In this document: piece after piece, positions 1-7,199 of the stretch
How positions within the stretch are numbered: position 1 is the stretch's first letter
How the letters are laid out: every line of letters begins with the position of its first letter
Position numbers and translations under genes: made by a program
Source: an uncultured Ruminococcus sp.
GTDB taxonomy: Bacteria > Bacillota > Clostridia > Oscillospirales > Ruminococcaceae
NCBI GenBank assembly: GCA_946188175.1
Contig: CAMHUJ010000036.1
Span: 1 to 9,600, forward strand
Length of the DNA stretch: 9,600 nucleotides
Reading direction: 5' to 3'
Notes under the pieces: generated by a model
Seen by the model: the letters and a program-made list of their open reading frames with translations, nothing else
Told to the model about the DNA's origin: nothing
Databases searched by the model: none

Positions 1-968
1 TTCATCCGCGCAACAGCTTCTTCGGAAGGATTTTCCCCGTACCGGCGGTGCAGACCCTCCTCACAGAGCTGCCGGAAATATGCAGTTGTATCCGATACAC
101 CCTCTGCACGGTACTTCGGCAGACGGATTTTCCCGAACTCAAACGTCACATTGCATCGTGCTGCAATCTCTGCCGTATTGCGCAGCGCATCGGGGAACGC
201 AGCAAACAGCGTATTCATTTCCTTTGTCGATTTCAGATAGAATTCATCGTTCGGCATCGCCATAGAGGAAGGCGTCTGCACGGTCGTGCCTGTCTGAATG
301 CAGACCAGCAGCTTTTGCAGCGCTGCATCACTTTTCCGCAGATAATGCGCATCATTCGTTGCAGCAAGCGGGATACCCGTCGCCTTTGACAGCTTACGGA
401 TGCTGTCCAGCAGATGCAAGTCCTCGGAAAGCCCGTGATTCTGTATTTCCAGATAATAATGCTCTTTGCCGAAGAGTGCGGCATAGCGCTCCGCAGTCTG
501 CTTTGCGGCTTCAAACTCACCGTTTCGCAGCCTGCGTGCAACCTCACCCGACATACAGCCGGATAGGGCGATCAGCCCCTCATGATACTGCGTCAGCAGT
601 TCCCAGTCAGCACGCGGCTTTGCGTAGAACCCCTCAATGCTCGCCTTCGAGACAATTTGCAGCAGATTCTGATAACCCTGATTGTTCTCGCAGAGCAGAA
701 TCAGATGATACGGGCTGCGGTCAAGTGATGACTCCTTATCAAAGCGACTGCGCGGTGCGACATAGACCTCACAGCCAATCACCGGATGAATACCGGCATC
801 CAGTGCAGCCTGATAAAACTGCACGGCGCCGTACATGACGCCGTGATCGGTCATCGCAACAGCAGTCTGACCGTTTTCCTTAACGCGCTCCATGAGCCTG
901 TCGATCCGGCAAGCACCGTCGAGCAGCGAATATTCAGTATGCACATGCAGATGCACGAACGGTTCCAT
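1..968 (-). CDS. dnaE: DNA polymerase III alpha subunit, N-terminal part (runs off left edge)
   Basis: This is the catalytic subunit of the replicative DNA polymerase III (C family). About 322 N-terminal residues are present; the family is usually over 1,000 residues, so the polymerase core lies outside the window. The visible part is the PHP domain. It opens with HLHVHTEYSLLDGA (residues 6-19), then has MTDHGVMYG (39-47), GCEVYVAP and later TNDAHYLR. The metal-binding His and Asp residues that are degenerate in E. coli DnaE are kept here, as in many Gram-positive and Thermus-type enzymes. The start at 968 is chosen because the conserved PHP strand begins five residues in and AAAGGGG (976-982) sits 7 bases upstream. 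It is the last visible gene of the radC-uvrB operon, 41 bases after the 73-residue protein. Identity is confident. Assignment to a DnaE subclass is not possible from this part. Confidence 0.95.
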   Translation of the reverse strand, partial: MEPFVHLHVHTEYSLLDGACRIDRLMERVKENGQTAVAMTDHGVMYGAVQFYQAALDAGIHPVIGCEVYVAPRSRFDKESSLDRSPYHLILLCENNQGYQNLLQIVSKASIEGFYAKPRADWELLTQYHEGLIALSGCMSGEVARRLRNGEFEAAKQTAERYAALFGKEHYYLEIQNHGLSEDLHLLDSIRKLSKATGIPLAATNDAHYLRKSDAALQKLLVCIQTGTTVQTPSSMAMPNDEFYLKSTKEMNTLFAAFPDALRNTAEIAARCNVTFEFGKIRLPKYRAEGVSDTTAYFRQLCEEGLHRRYGENPSEEAVARM

Positions 969-1009
969 GCCGTCACCCCTTTCAGTTCATGGTTCTTTGA
1001 TTGACAGTA

Positions 1010-1231
1010 TTACTTCTGCTCGCTGTCGCGTATCATCTCATTGATGCCGCGGAACAGCGCATCCTGAATCAGCTTCACGTAATCGGGCTCGCGCTTCGTA
1101 TCAGCGATGAGCTTATCGCAGACCTGACGGAATACACCGTCCAGAATTACCGTCACACCCGGCACCTTCTCACCGGTATCGCTGTTTTCATATTCCTGCT
1201 TGATAAATGTAACCTTCGGATTCTCAGCCAT
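1010..1231 (-). CDS. small protein of unknown function (73 aa) upstream of dnaE
   Basis: I do not recognise this protein. It has 73 residues and no signal peptide or membrane segment. The N-terminal half looks beta-rich (KVTFIKQEY, then VPGVTVILDGVF) and the C-terminal half looks helical and amphipathic (residues 32 to 70). It has a single Cys (C38) and a charged tail ending DSEQK. It is supported as a real gene by its place in the operon: its ATG is 2 bases after the stop of the SF0329/HAD gene, and GAGGAG (1240-1245) lies at good spacing, overlapping the last codons of that gene. It ends 41 bases before dnaE. Position suggests co-expression with repair and replication genes, but no function can be read from sequence. 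Confidence 0.75.
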   Translation of the reverse strand: MAENPKVTFIKQEYENSDTGEKVPGVTVILDGVFRQVCDKLIADTKREPDYVKLIQDALFRGINEMIRDSEQK

Positions 1232-1233
1232 GA

Positions 1234-2400
1234 TTATTTCTCCTCAAATAATTGTTTTACTGTCTGCGGCAGCTTCCGGATATCGTCAAGCACCGCATCA
1301 CAGGAATCGACCCTGCCGAAGCCGTATGCTGCATGGATGAACTTCACGCCTGCCTGCTTTGCTGCATCGGCATCGCCCTGCGTATCGCCGACGTATATGC
1401 AGTCTGTGATGCCCTGCCGCTCCATGACAAGACGGATGTTCTCTCCCTTGGAAAGACCGGTCTTTCCGGCGCATTCAATATCGGCATATGCATCTGCAAA
1501 CGGAATCTGCTTCAGATAGGTTTCGATATAGCCTTCCTGACAGTTGCTGACGATGCCGAGCGTATATTCCTTTGCAAGCCCGCAGATGATATCATGTTCA
1601 TCCGGATACAGCACCGGAAAATCGCCGGGCTCAGAGTTGTTCAGATAGACGATCTCATCCTCTGAGCAGAGCTCCAGAATCGCAATGCGCGCTTTCTCCG
1701 GCAGATCGGGAAACATCAGCGCAGCAATCGCCTCAATCGTCCTGCCCATGAAATTGTGCATGTCATCGACCGTGAACTGCTCGCTGCGGTCTGTTTTTTC
1801 GCGGATTGTCTTATTCCACGCATGTGTCACCTGCTCCGAGGAATCCCAGAGCGTGCCGTCGAGGTCAAATAGTATTGCCTTTTTCATTGGTTTCCTTTCA
1901 TGCGGGAGCGGCATGTTTTCCGCTTCCAGTCTGATAAAGTAGATCATTTGCAGCCATTGCGGCGCCTGCTGCATCTCAACACGCAGCTTTTCAAGCGTGC
2001 GCCTGCCGGTTCTGCGGTCAAGCAGTGCAAACATCCGGACGAGCGCGTTCTCTGACCGCATGCTGTCCGCGATGCTCTGGTTGTCAAATTCTCCGAATGC
2101 ACGGTAAAAATCTTTCTGATAAAATTCACCGTCATGCAAAGCGGCATATGCGGATTCTTTCCATGCATCAGGACCGCCTTCCGCGCCGTTTCCCGCATAA
2201 TAATGCTTCCACTGCGCGTCCATGCGGTCATAATAATTGCTTTTGAGGATTTCTTTCCCGTCCAGCCGGATTGCTGCCCTGCCCTCATCGCCGTCGTGCG
2301 TGGCATGATAGCAGGTCACAAAATAGTTCAGCCTGCCGCGCAGCGATTCCGCGAGATATTCGTTTTCCAGCTTGTGCCGCATTTTACTCCATGTATGCAT
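1234..2400 (-). CDS. SF0329-family domain fused to HAD-superfamily phosphatase
   Basis: This 388-residue protein has two parts. Residues 1 to about 165 resemble the uncharacterised SF0329 family, which normally stands alone at about this length: WSKMRHKLE near the start, a GRLNYFVTCYHATHD strand, and the FALLDRRTGRRTLEKL and FIRLEAENM segments near the end. Residues 172-388 form a HAD hydrolase of the phosphoglycolate-phosphatase/Gph type. Motif I is FDLDGT (D179 nucleophile, D181 acid/base), motif II is GIVSN (S285), motif III is the Lys of GLSKGEN (K318) and motif IV is YVGDTQGDAD (D339, D343). The cap is the helical insert between about 187 and 265. The expected activity is hydrolysis of a small phosphorylated metabolite; the substrate is unknown. 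The start at 2400 follows the preceding stop by 2 bases with only a weak SD, suggesting translational coupling. An internal ATG at 1887 has its own AAAGGA site, so a free HAD protein may also be made. I recognised the SF0329 family from memory, less securely than the HAD half. Confidence 0.85.
   Translation of the reverse strand: MHTWSKMRHKLENEYLAESLRGRLNYFVTCYHATHDGDEGRAAIRLDGKEILKSNYYDRMDAQWKHYYAGNGAEGGPDAWKESAYAALHDGEFYQKDFYRAFGEFDNQSIADSMRSENALVRMFALLDRRTGRRTLEKLRVEMQQAPQWLQMIYFIRLEAENMPLPHERKPMKKAILFDLDGTLWDSSEQVTHAWNKTIREKTDRSEQFTVDDMHNFMGRTIEAIAALMFPDLPEKARIAILELCSEDEIVYLNNSEPGDFPVLYPDEHDIICGLAKEYTLGIVSNCQEGYIETYLKQIPFADAYADIECAGKTGLSKGENIRLVMERQGITDCIYVGDTQGDADAAKQAGVKFIHAAYGFGRVDSCDAVLDDIRKLPQTVKQLFEEK
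1891..1898 (-). promoter_or_regulatory. internal ribosome binding site for the HAD domain
   Basis: On the minus strand AAAGGAAACCA immediately precedes the in-frame ATG at 1887-1885, which begins MKKAILFDLDGT, the classical first residues of a free-standing HAD phosphatase. The site has a better SD match than the start at 2400. This suggests that the HAD gene was once separate, and may still be translated separately from within the fused ORF. Confidence 0.6.
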
Positions 2401-2402
2401 AT

Positions 2403-2963
2403 TTATACACCGCTGATTCTGATCTCATCCTGCTTGCCGAATCTGCCTGTACCGGAATCAGTATGCTCATCATTGTTGATTTTCAGCGTGATCTTATAGT
2501 CATAGGTCTGTGTTTCGCTGTCTGCATCAATCTGCAAATTGACCTCAGACATCGCCCAGTCGCTCGGTACAATCACGCGGACCGGAATACTGACCGGCAA
2601 CGAATTATCATTCTTGAAGAAGCGAACCGTAAACGGCTGATTGCCGTAAGCGCCGCCCTTGCAGCGGAATTCACCGCCGGAATGCGGAACAACCTTCCAA
2701 TCCGTCACGGTATTCTCCTGCCCGTTATCCATATTCATGCCCTGAATTTCCATGCCGCCGGTTTCCCAGATCACCTTTCCGTCCAGCTTCATGCTGACCG
2801 TACAGCTCATCCGCGGCGCCTTGCTGATATGACATTTCAGGAAATATCCCGCGTCGGTAAATTTCAGCACCGCCAGCGCGCCGATCATGATCACCAGAAT
2901 CGTCACCAGTATCGGCAGAACCGGCGATTTCTTTTTGAATGTTCTGTACTTTTCCTTTGCCAT
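2403..2963 (-). CDS. membrane-anchored protein of unknown function (186 aa)
   Basis: I do not recognise a family. From the chosen start it has 186 residues: a basic N-terminus (MAKEKYRTFKKK), one hydrophobic helix at about residues 14-34 (VLPILVTILVIMIGALAVL), then about 150 residues predicted to lie outside the cell. That outer part is rich in beta-type alternation and contains Cys44, Cys54 and Cys101, WETGGMEIQGMNMDNGQ (66-82) and VRVIVPSDW (128-136). The lysine cluster before the helix predicts an N-in, C-out single-pass anchor; no lipobox is seen. An ATG at 2978 is in frame, but its ATGGGGTGG itself forms the SD (GGGGTGG, 2970-2976) for the ATG at 2963, so I prefer 2963. It lies 18 bases after uvrB and 2 bases before the SF0329/HAD gene. 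Its function, and why it sits in a repair operon, are unknown. Confidence 0.75.
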   Translation of the reverse strand: MAKEKYRTFKKKSPVLPILVTILVIMIGALAVLKFTDAGYFLKCHISKAPRMSCTVSMKLDGKVIWETGGMEIQGMNMDNGQENTVTDWKVVPHSGGEFRCKGGAYGNQPFTVRFFKNDNSLPVSIPVRVIVPSDWAMSEVNLQIDADSETQTYDYKITLKINNDEHTDSGTGRFGKQDEIRISGV

Positions 2964-2981
2964 AATAAGCCACCCCATAAA

Positions 2982-4946
2982 TTAAGAATTTTGAAGTTCC
3001 TTGATTTTGTCACGCAGATATGCAGCATGCTCGAATTCCAGAAGCCTTGCCGCTTCCTTCATCTGTGCAGTGAGCTCTGCAATCAGCGCTTCCCGTTCCT
3101 GTCTGTTCATTTTCTTTGTAACCTTTTTCTCTGTCTTTTCCTTTGTCGAGATTTCCAGCACCTCACGAATATCCTTGACAATCGTGCGCGGTATGATGCC
3201 GTGTTCCTCGTTGAAGGCAAGCTGTAGATTCCGTCGTCGCTCTGTTTCCCGCAGCGCGCGTTCCATGCTGCCCGTGATCTCATCTGCATACATAATGACT
3301 TCACCTTTTGCGTTGCGCGCCGCTCTGCCGATTGTCTGAATCAGTGAGGTTTCGGAGCGCAGGAAGCCTTCCTTGTCCGCATCGAGAATCGCAACCAGCG
3401 AGACCTCCGGCAGATCCAGTCCCTCACGCAGCAGATTGATGCCGACCAGTACGTCGAATTCGCCGAGACGCAGATCGCGGATGATCTCCATACGCTCGAC
3501 CGTGTCAATGTCATGATGCATATAGCGGACACGAACCTCCATATTCGCCAGAAACGCCGTTAAGTCCTCCGCCATTTTCTTGGTCAGCGTCGTAATCAGC
3601 ACACGCTCGTTCCGGTCAACGCGCTGATGAATCTCGGAAAGCAGATCCTCAATCTGACCGACAACCGGTTTTACCTTGACAACCGGATCAACGAGACCTG
3701 TCGGACGGATGACCTGCTCAACGGTCTGCGATGCAAATTCCTTTTCCAGTTTGCCCGGTGTTGCGGAAACATACATCGCCTCATGCACCTTGCCGCGGAA
3801 TTCATCGAATGTCAGCGGACGGTTGTCAAACGCGCTCGGCAGACGGAATCCGTATTCGACCAGTGTCTCCTTGCGCGCCCTGTCACCGGCATACATCGCG
3901 CCGACCTGCGGCAGCGTCACATGTGATTCATCCACAATCAGCAGGAAATCCTCCGGAAAGTGGTCGAGCAGCGTACAGGGACGCGAGCCTGCCGGACGCC
4001 GTGCCAGTACACGCGAATAGTTTTCGATGCCGCTGCAAAAGCCGATCTCCCGCAGCATTTCGATATCATAATTCGTGCGCTGTGCAATCCGCTCAGCTTC
4101 GAGCGGACGGTGATTCGCCTCATAGAATGCAACGCGCTCCGCAAGCTCATCCTGCAAATCCGAGATTGCATCCTCAAGCTCCTCGCCGGATACCACATAA
4201 TGCGATGCAGGAAAAATCACAGCATGCTTCAGAACGGATACTGTCTCGCCCGTCAGCAGTGTCGCCTCTGTGATGCGGTCGATCTCATCGCCGAAAAATT
4301 CCACGCGAATCATGTGCTCTGTCGTATACACCGGACAGATATCAACGACATCGCCGTGCACACGGAATCTGCCGCGTTCGAGCGCAAGATCGTTCCGCTG
4401 ATACTGAATCCGCACCAGCTCCTCGATCAGTTCGTCGCGCGAAATCTCCATACCCGGACGCATCGAGACAGACATGCCGCGGTATTCATCCGGCGAGCCG
4501 AGCGAATAGATGCAGGAGACCGACGATACAATAATGACATCCGAGCGCTCTGCCAGCGCCATGGTCGCGCTGTGCCGCAGGCGGTCAATCTCATCGTTGA
4601 TCGCGGAGTCCTTTTCAATATAGCTGTCGGTGCTCGGAATATACGCCTCCGGCTGATAATAGTCGTAATATGAAACAAAATATTCTACCGCATTTTCCGG
4701 AAAAAACTCCTTGAATTCCGAACAGAGCTGCGCCGCAAGAATCTTGTTGTGTGCAAGCACCAGCGTCGGTTTATTGCGCGCCGCAATCACATTTGCCATG
4801 GTAAAGGTCTTGCCGGAGCCGGTAACGCCGAGCAGAATCTGCTCATTGTGTCCGGTTTCATAGCCCTCGACAAGCTGCCGGATTGCCTTCGGCTGATCGC
4901 CTGCCGGCGCATAAGGCGCATGCAGTTTGAATGATCGCTGTTCCAT
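2982..4946 (-). CDS. uvrB: excinuclease ABC subunit UvrB
   Basis: UvrB is the damage-verifying helicase-like subunit of nucleotide excision repair. It is loaded by UvrA and recruits the nuclease UvrC. The 654 residues are full length. Visible motifs in order: Walker A GVTGSGKT (40-47); the damage-probing beta-hairpin with YYDYYQPEAYIPSTDSYIEK (93-112); DESH (339-342, DEAD-box position); VSATPG (393-398); QTIGRAARN (537-545, motif VI); and the UVR domain at about 618-652, used to contact UvrC. The start at 4946 has a strong AGGAGGGG (4949-4956) that overlaps the radC stop codon. It is the second gene of the operon, 8 bases after radC. Nothing is missing and it should be functional. Confidence 0.98.
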   Translation of the reverse strand: MEQRSFKLHAPYAPAGDQPKAIRQLVEGYETGHNEQILLGVTGSGKTFTMANVIAARNKPTLVLAHNKILAAQLCSEFKEFFPENAVEYFVSYYDYYQPEAYIPSTDSYIEKDSAINDEIDRLRHSATMALAERSDVIIVSSVSCIYSLGSPDEYRGMSVSMRPGMEISRDELIEELVRIQYQRNDLALERGRFRVHGDVVDICPVYTTEHMIRVEFFGDEIDRITEATLLTGETVSVLKHAVIFPASHYVVSGEELEDAISDLQDELAERVAFYEANHRPLEAERIAQRTNYDIEMLREIGFCSGIENYSRVLARRPAGSRPCTLLDHFPEDFLLIVDESHVTLPQVGAMYAGDRARKETLVEYGFRLPSAFDNRPLTFDEFRGKVHEAMYVSATPGKLEKEFASQTVEQVIRPTGLVDPVVKVKPVVGQIEDLLSEIHQRVDRNERVLITTLTKKMAEDLTAFLANMEVRVRYMHHDIDTVERMEIIRDLRLGEFDVLVGINLLREGLDLPEVSLVAILDADKEGFLRSETSLIQTIGRAARNAKGEVIMYADEITGSMERALRETERRRNLQLAFNEEHGIIPRTIVKDIREVLEISTKEKTEKKVTKKMNRQEREALIAELTAQMKEAARLLEFEHAAYLRDKIKELQNS

Positions 4947-4948
4947 TT

Positions 4949-4956
4949 CCCCTCCT
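4949..4956 (-). promoter_or_regulatory. uvrB ribosome binding site overlapping radC stop
   Basis: AGGAGGGG on the minus strand, 2 bases before the uvrB ATG; the window GTAGGAGGGG includes the radC TAG (4957-4955). Ribosomes ending radC would sit on the uvrB initiation site, so coupling is likely. Confidence 0.7.
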
Positions 4957-5647
4957 ACTCGATTTCCAGACCCATAAACACGCCCTGTTCACGCATCGAA
5001 ATCGCAGTTTCACCGCAGACAACTACATGGTCGGCAAGCGTAATCCCGCATTGCAGAAGAATCGGAACAAGCTGCCGCGTAGCCGCAATATCATTGCCCG
5101 AAAGTCTTGCCGAGCCGCGCGGATGATTATGCGCAAGGATCATCGTATTGCTCTTTGCACGGTATGCAAGCTCCGTCAGCTGCCGGACCGTCATCTGTGC
5201 CGCCGTGGGATGTCCCTTTGAGACGATCTCACAGCGCAGGACATGCAGCCGCTCATCCAGCAGTGCCGCACGGATCACCTCACGCTCCTCAAACAGATAG
5301 AGATCTGCAAAATACTTGCAGACCTTCGCATAGCTGTCCAGCAGAACGCCGACGGATTTCGATGCAGCATCATATTGCAGCACAGAACGGAACATCGTAA
5401 TCAGAACCGCAGCATTTTCGCTGATATACGGCTCCTGCATCAGCGCCTCCGGCTCGGCGCAGAGCACATCATGCAGTGAGCCGAAGCGTTCCAGCAGACG
5501 GTGCGCGATTTCATTCGTATCACGCCGCGGGATACCGTAATACAACAGCATTTCCAGCACTTCATGCGGCTGAAAGCCCGTAAAGCCGGTCTCTAAATAC
5601 CGCTTCCGCATTCTGCCGCGGTGTCCGCTGTGAACCGAATCAGCCAT
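4955..5647 (-). CDS. radC: RadC family JAB/MPN-type protein
   Basis: This is a 230-residue RadC homologue. The N-terminal part carries the RadC helix-hairpin-helix-like domain (HRGRMRKRYLETGF, HEVLEMLLYYGIPRRDTNEI, residues 9-46; RLLERFGSL, 50-58). The C-terminal part is the JAB/MPN metalloprotease-like fold with HNHPRGSARLSGND (173-186), which satisfies H-x-H-x7-S-x2-D (H173, H175, S183, D186). The family is widespread and conserved, but its biochemical role is not settled and the historical link to DNA repair in E. coli has been questioned. The start at 5647 has AGAGGTG (5656-5662) 8 bases upstream. It is the first gene after the promoter at 5688-5716, so it leads the operon containing uvrB and dnaE. 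Confidence 0.93.
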   Translation of the reverse strand: MADSVHSGHRGRMRKRYLETGFTGFQPHEVLEMLLYYGIPRRDTNEIAHRLLERFGSLHDVLCAEPEALMQEPYISENAAVLITMFRSVLQYDAASKSVGVLLDSYAKVCKYFADLYLFEEREVIRAALLDERLHVLRCEIVSKGHPTAAQMTVRQLTELAYRAKSNTMILAHNHPRGSARLSGNDIAATRQLVPILLQCGITLADHVVVCGETAISMREQGVFMGLEIE

Positions 5648-5687
5648 GCAGTATGCACCTCTTTCCCTATCAGTTGTCTGTAATTAC

Positions 5688-5716
5688 ATTTTACCAGATT
5701 TCACGCACTTTGTCAA
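5688..5716 (-). promoter_or_regulatory. housekeeping promoter for the radC-uvrB-dnaE operon
   Basis: On the minus strand TTGACA (5716-5711), a 17-base spacer and TAAAAT (5693-5688), with a TG one base before the -10 (extended -10). The predicted transcript starts near 5681, giving a short leader of roughly 35 bases before the radC ATG. The match to the sigma-A consensus is close. No terminator-like hairpin is seen in the leader. Confidence 0.85.
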
Positions 5717-5744
5717 TGCCGAACCAGTCTGTCCGATGCCGTAT

Positions 5745-5773
5745 TTGACTTTTTCAGAAGGCTATGCTATAAT
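5745..5773 (+). promoter_or_regulatory. housekeeping promoter for the maturase-decarboxylase pair
   Basis: TTGACT (5745-5750), a 17-base spacer and TATAAT (5768-5773), with TGC just before the -10 (extended -10). The predicted start is near 5780, giving a leader of about 35 bases to the ATG at 5814. The two -35 boxes of the divergent promoters are separated by only 28 bases (5717-5744). Confidence 0.88.
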
Positions 5774-5797
5774 AAATATAAGTATGCATTGTTTTGA

Positions 5798-5804
5798 GAA
5801 AGGA
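5798..5804 (+). promoter_or_regulatory. ribosome binding site deciding the maturase start
   Basis: GAAAGGA ends 9 bases before the ATG at 5814. It rules in 5814 over the upstream in-frame ATGs at 5646 (before the promoter) and 5784 (almost at the predicted transcript 5' end, with no SD). Confidence 0.75.
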
Positions 5805-5813
5805 AATTGTTAT

Positions 5814-7199
5814 ATGATACATCAATACCAGCTTGGCGGTTACAATATCGTTCTGGATGTCTGCTCCGGCTCCGTCCATACCGTTGACGACCTCGCCTAT
5901 GATATGATCGCACTGTACGAGCAGCATTCCAGAGAGGAAGTGCTCCGGCAGATCACGGAAAAATACGGCAGTCTGCCCGAAATCACAGCGGAAGACATCG
6001 CCGGATGCTATGACGATATCACATGTCTCAAGGAACAGGGCAAGCTGTTCTCGCCAGACACCTTTGAGCCGATTGCCGGTACACTCAAGCAGAAAACCGC
6101 AGGCGTTGTCAAGGCACTCTGCCTGCATATCGCACATACCTGCAATCTCAACTGCTCCTATTGTTTCGCAAGTCAGGGAAAATATCACGGTGACCGTGCC
6201 GTCATGTCTTTTGAAGTCGGCAAGCAGGCACTGGATTTTCTTGTTGCCAATTCCGGCACAAGACATAATCTTGAGGTTGATTTCTTCGGCGGTGAGCCGC
6301 TGATGAACTTTCAGGTCGTAAAAGACCTCGTTGCATATGCAAGAAGCATCGAGCAGGAAACCGGCAAGCATTTCCGCTTTACGCTGACAACGAACGGTCT
6401 CCTGATCGACGACGATGTCATTGATTTTGCAAACCGCGAATGCAGCAATGTCGTGCTCTCTCTCGACGGCAGAAAGGAAATCCATGACCGTTACCGTGTC
6501 GATTATGCAGGCAACGGCAGCTGGGAGAAGATTGTCCCGAAATTTCAGAAGCTGGTTAAAGCACGCGGCGGCAAAAACTATTACATGCGCGGAACCTTCA
6601 CACATGCAAACCCTGATTTTCTCGAGGATATCAAGGTCATGCTTGATCTCGGCTTCCATGAGCTGAGCATGGAACCGGTCGTTGCAGCAGAGGGCGATCC
6701 CGCTGCGCTGACCGAAGATGACCTGCCGGTAGTCATGGAGCAGTACGAAAAGCTCGCAGAGCTGATGATACAGCGCCGCAGGGAAGGCAAGCCGTTCACG
6801 TTCTACCACTACATGATCGACCTGACCGGCGGTCCTTGTATCTATAAGCGCATTTCCGGCTGCGGCTCCGGCACAGAGTACATGGCTGTGACGCCGTGGG
6901 GCGATCTCTACCCATGTCATCAGTTCGTCGGCGAGGAGAAATTCCGGCTCGGCGATATCTGGAAGGGCGTCGATAACACCGCGATTCAGGATGATTTCAT
7001 GGCGTGCAATGTCTATGCGCGCGAGGAATGCAGAACCTGCTGGGCGCGGCTTTACTGCTCCGGCGGCTGCGCTGCAAATGCCTATCACGCGACCGGCTCC
7101 GTCCGCGGCGTATATGAATACGGCTGCAAGCTGTTCCGCAAGCGCATGGAATGCGCGATCATGGCGGAGATCGACCGGCAGTTCTCCCGATCCGAATGA
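5814..7199 (+). CDS. scfB: thioether-forming SCIFF peptide maturase (radical SAM/SPASM)
   Basis: This is a radical SAM peptide-modifying enzyme of 461 residues that closely follows the clostridial SCIFF maturase (CteB type). Enzymes of this family make Cys-to-Thr alpha-carbon thioether bonds in a Cys-rich precursor. Residues 1-90 form the N-terminal recognition (RRE-like) region, with the characteristic MIHQYQLGGYNIVLDVCSGS opening. The radical SAM cluster is C110-x3-C114-x2-C117 (CNLNCSYC), followed by FFGGEP (157-162) and TTNG (192-195). The SPASM domain holds C350-x12-G-x4-C368, then C406-x2-C409-x5-C415-x3-C419 and C438, matching the pattern for two auxiliary iron-sulfur clusters, plus C342 and C399. 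The start at 5814 is fixed by the promoter and SD. The precursor gene scfA, usually just upstream, is absent here. The gene overlaps the downstream PLP enzyme by ATGA. Identity as a SCIFF maturase is strong; the actual substrate is inferred. Confidence 0.92.
   Translation: MIHQYQLGGYNIVLDVCSGSVHTVDDLAYDMIALYEQHSREEVLRQITEKYGSLPEITAEDIAGCYDDITCLKEQGKLFSPDTFEPIAGTLKQKTAGVVKALCLHIAHTCNLNCSYCFASQGKYHGDRAVMSFEVGKQALDFLVANSGTRHNLEVDFFGGEPLMNFQVVKDLVAYARSIEQETGKHFRFTLTTNGLLIDDDVIDFANRECSNVVLSLDGRKEIHDRYRVDYAGNGSWEKIVPKFQKLVKARGGKNYYMRGTFTHANPDFLEDIKVMLDLGFHELSMEPVVAAEGDPAALTEDDLPVVMEQYEKLAELMIQRRREGKPFTFYHYMIDLTGGPCIYKRISGCGSGTEYMAVTPWGDLYPCHQFVGEEKFRLGDIWKGVDNTAIQDDFMACNVYAREECRTCWARLYCSGGCAANAYHATGSVRGVYEYGCKLFRKRMECAIMAEIDRQFSRSE

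Noticed and set aside
2271..3227. A 318-residue plus-strand open frame across the membrane protein and the end of uvrB
   Set aside because: It is antisense to two supported genes and its His/Arg/Leu-rich translation shows no family motif.
3731..4273. Plus-strand open frames of 100 to 240 residues over uvrB
   Set aside because: They are shadows of uvrB, rich in Arg, His and Pro, without SD or recognisable domains.
5720..5735. Possible LexA (SOS) operator near the radC promoter
   Set aside because: The half-sites are imperfect and separated by 6 bases; the Gram-positive LexA box needs CGAAC-N4-GTTCG.
5646..5813. Earlier in-frame starts for the maturase at 5646 and 5784
   Set aside because: 5646 lies upstream of the promoter, and 5784 is within a few bases of the predicted transcript start without an SD. 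Family members begin at the MIHQ segment, which 5814 gives.
7151..7195. Start of the PLP enzyme at 7151
   Set aside because: It would add 15 unconserved residues inside the maturase gene; the ATGA-overlap start at 7196 fits the family N-terminus.
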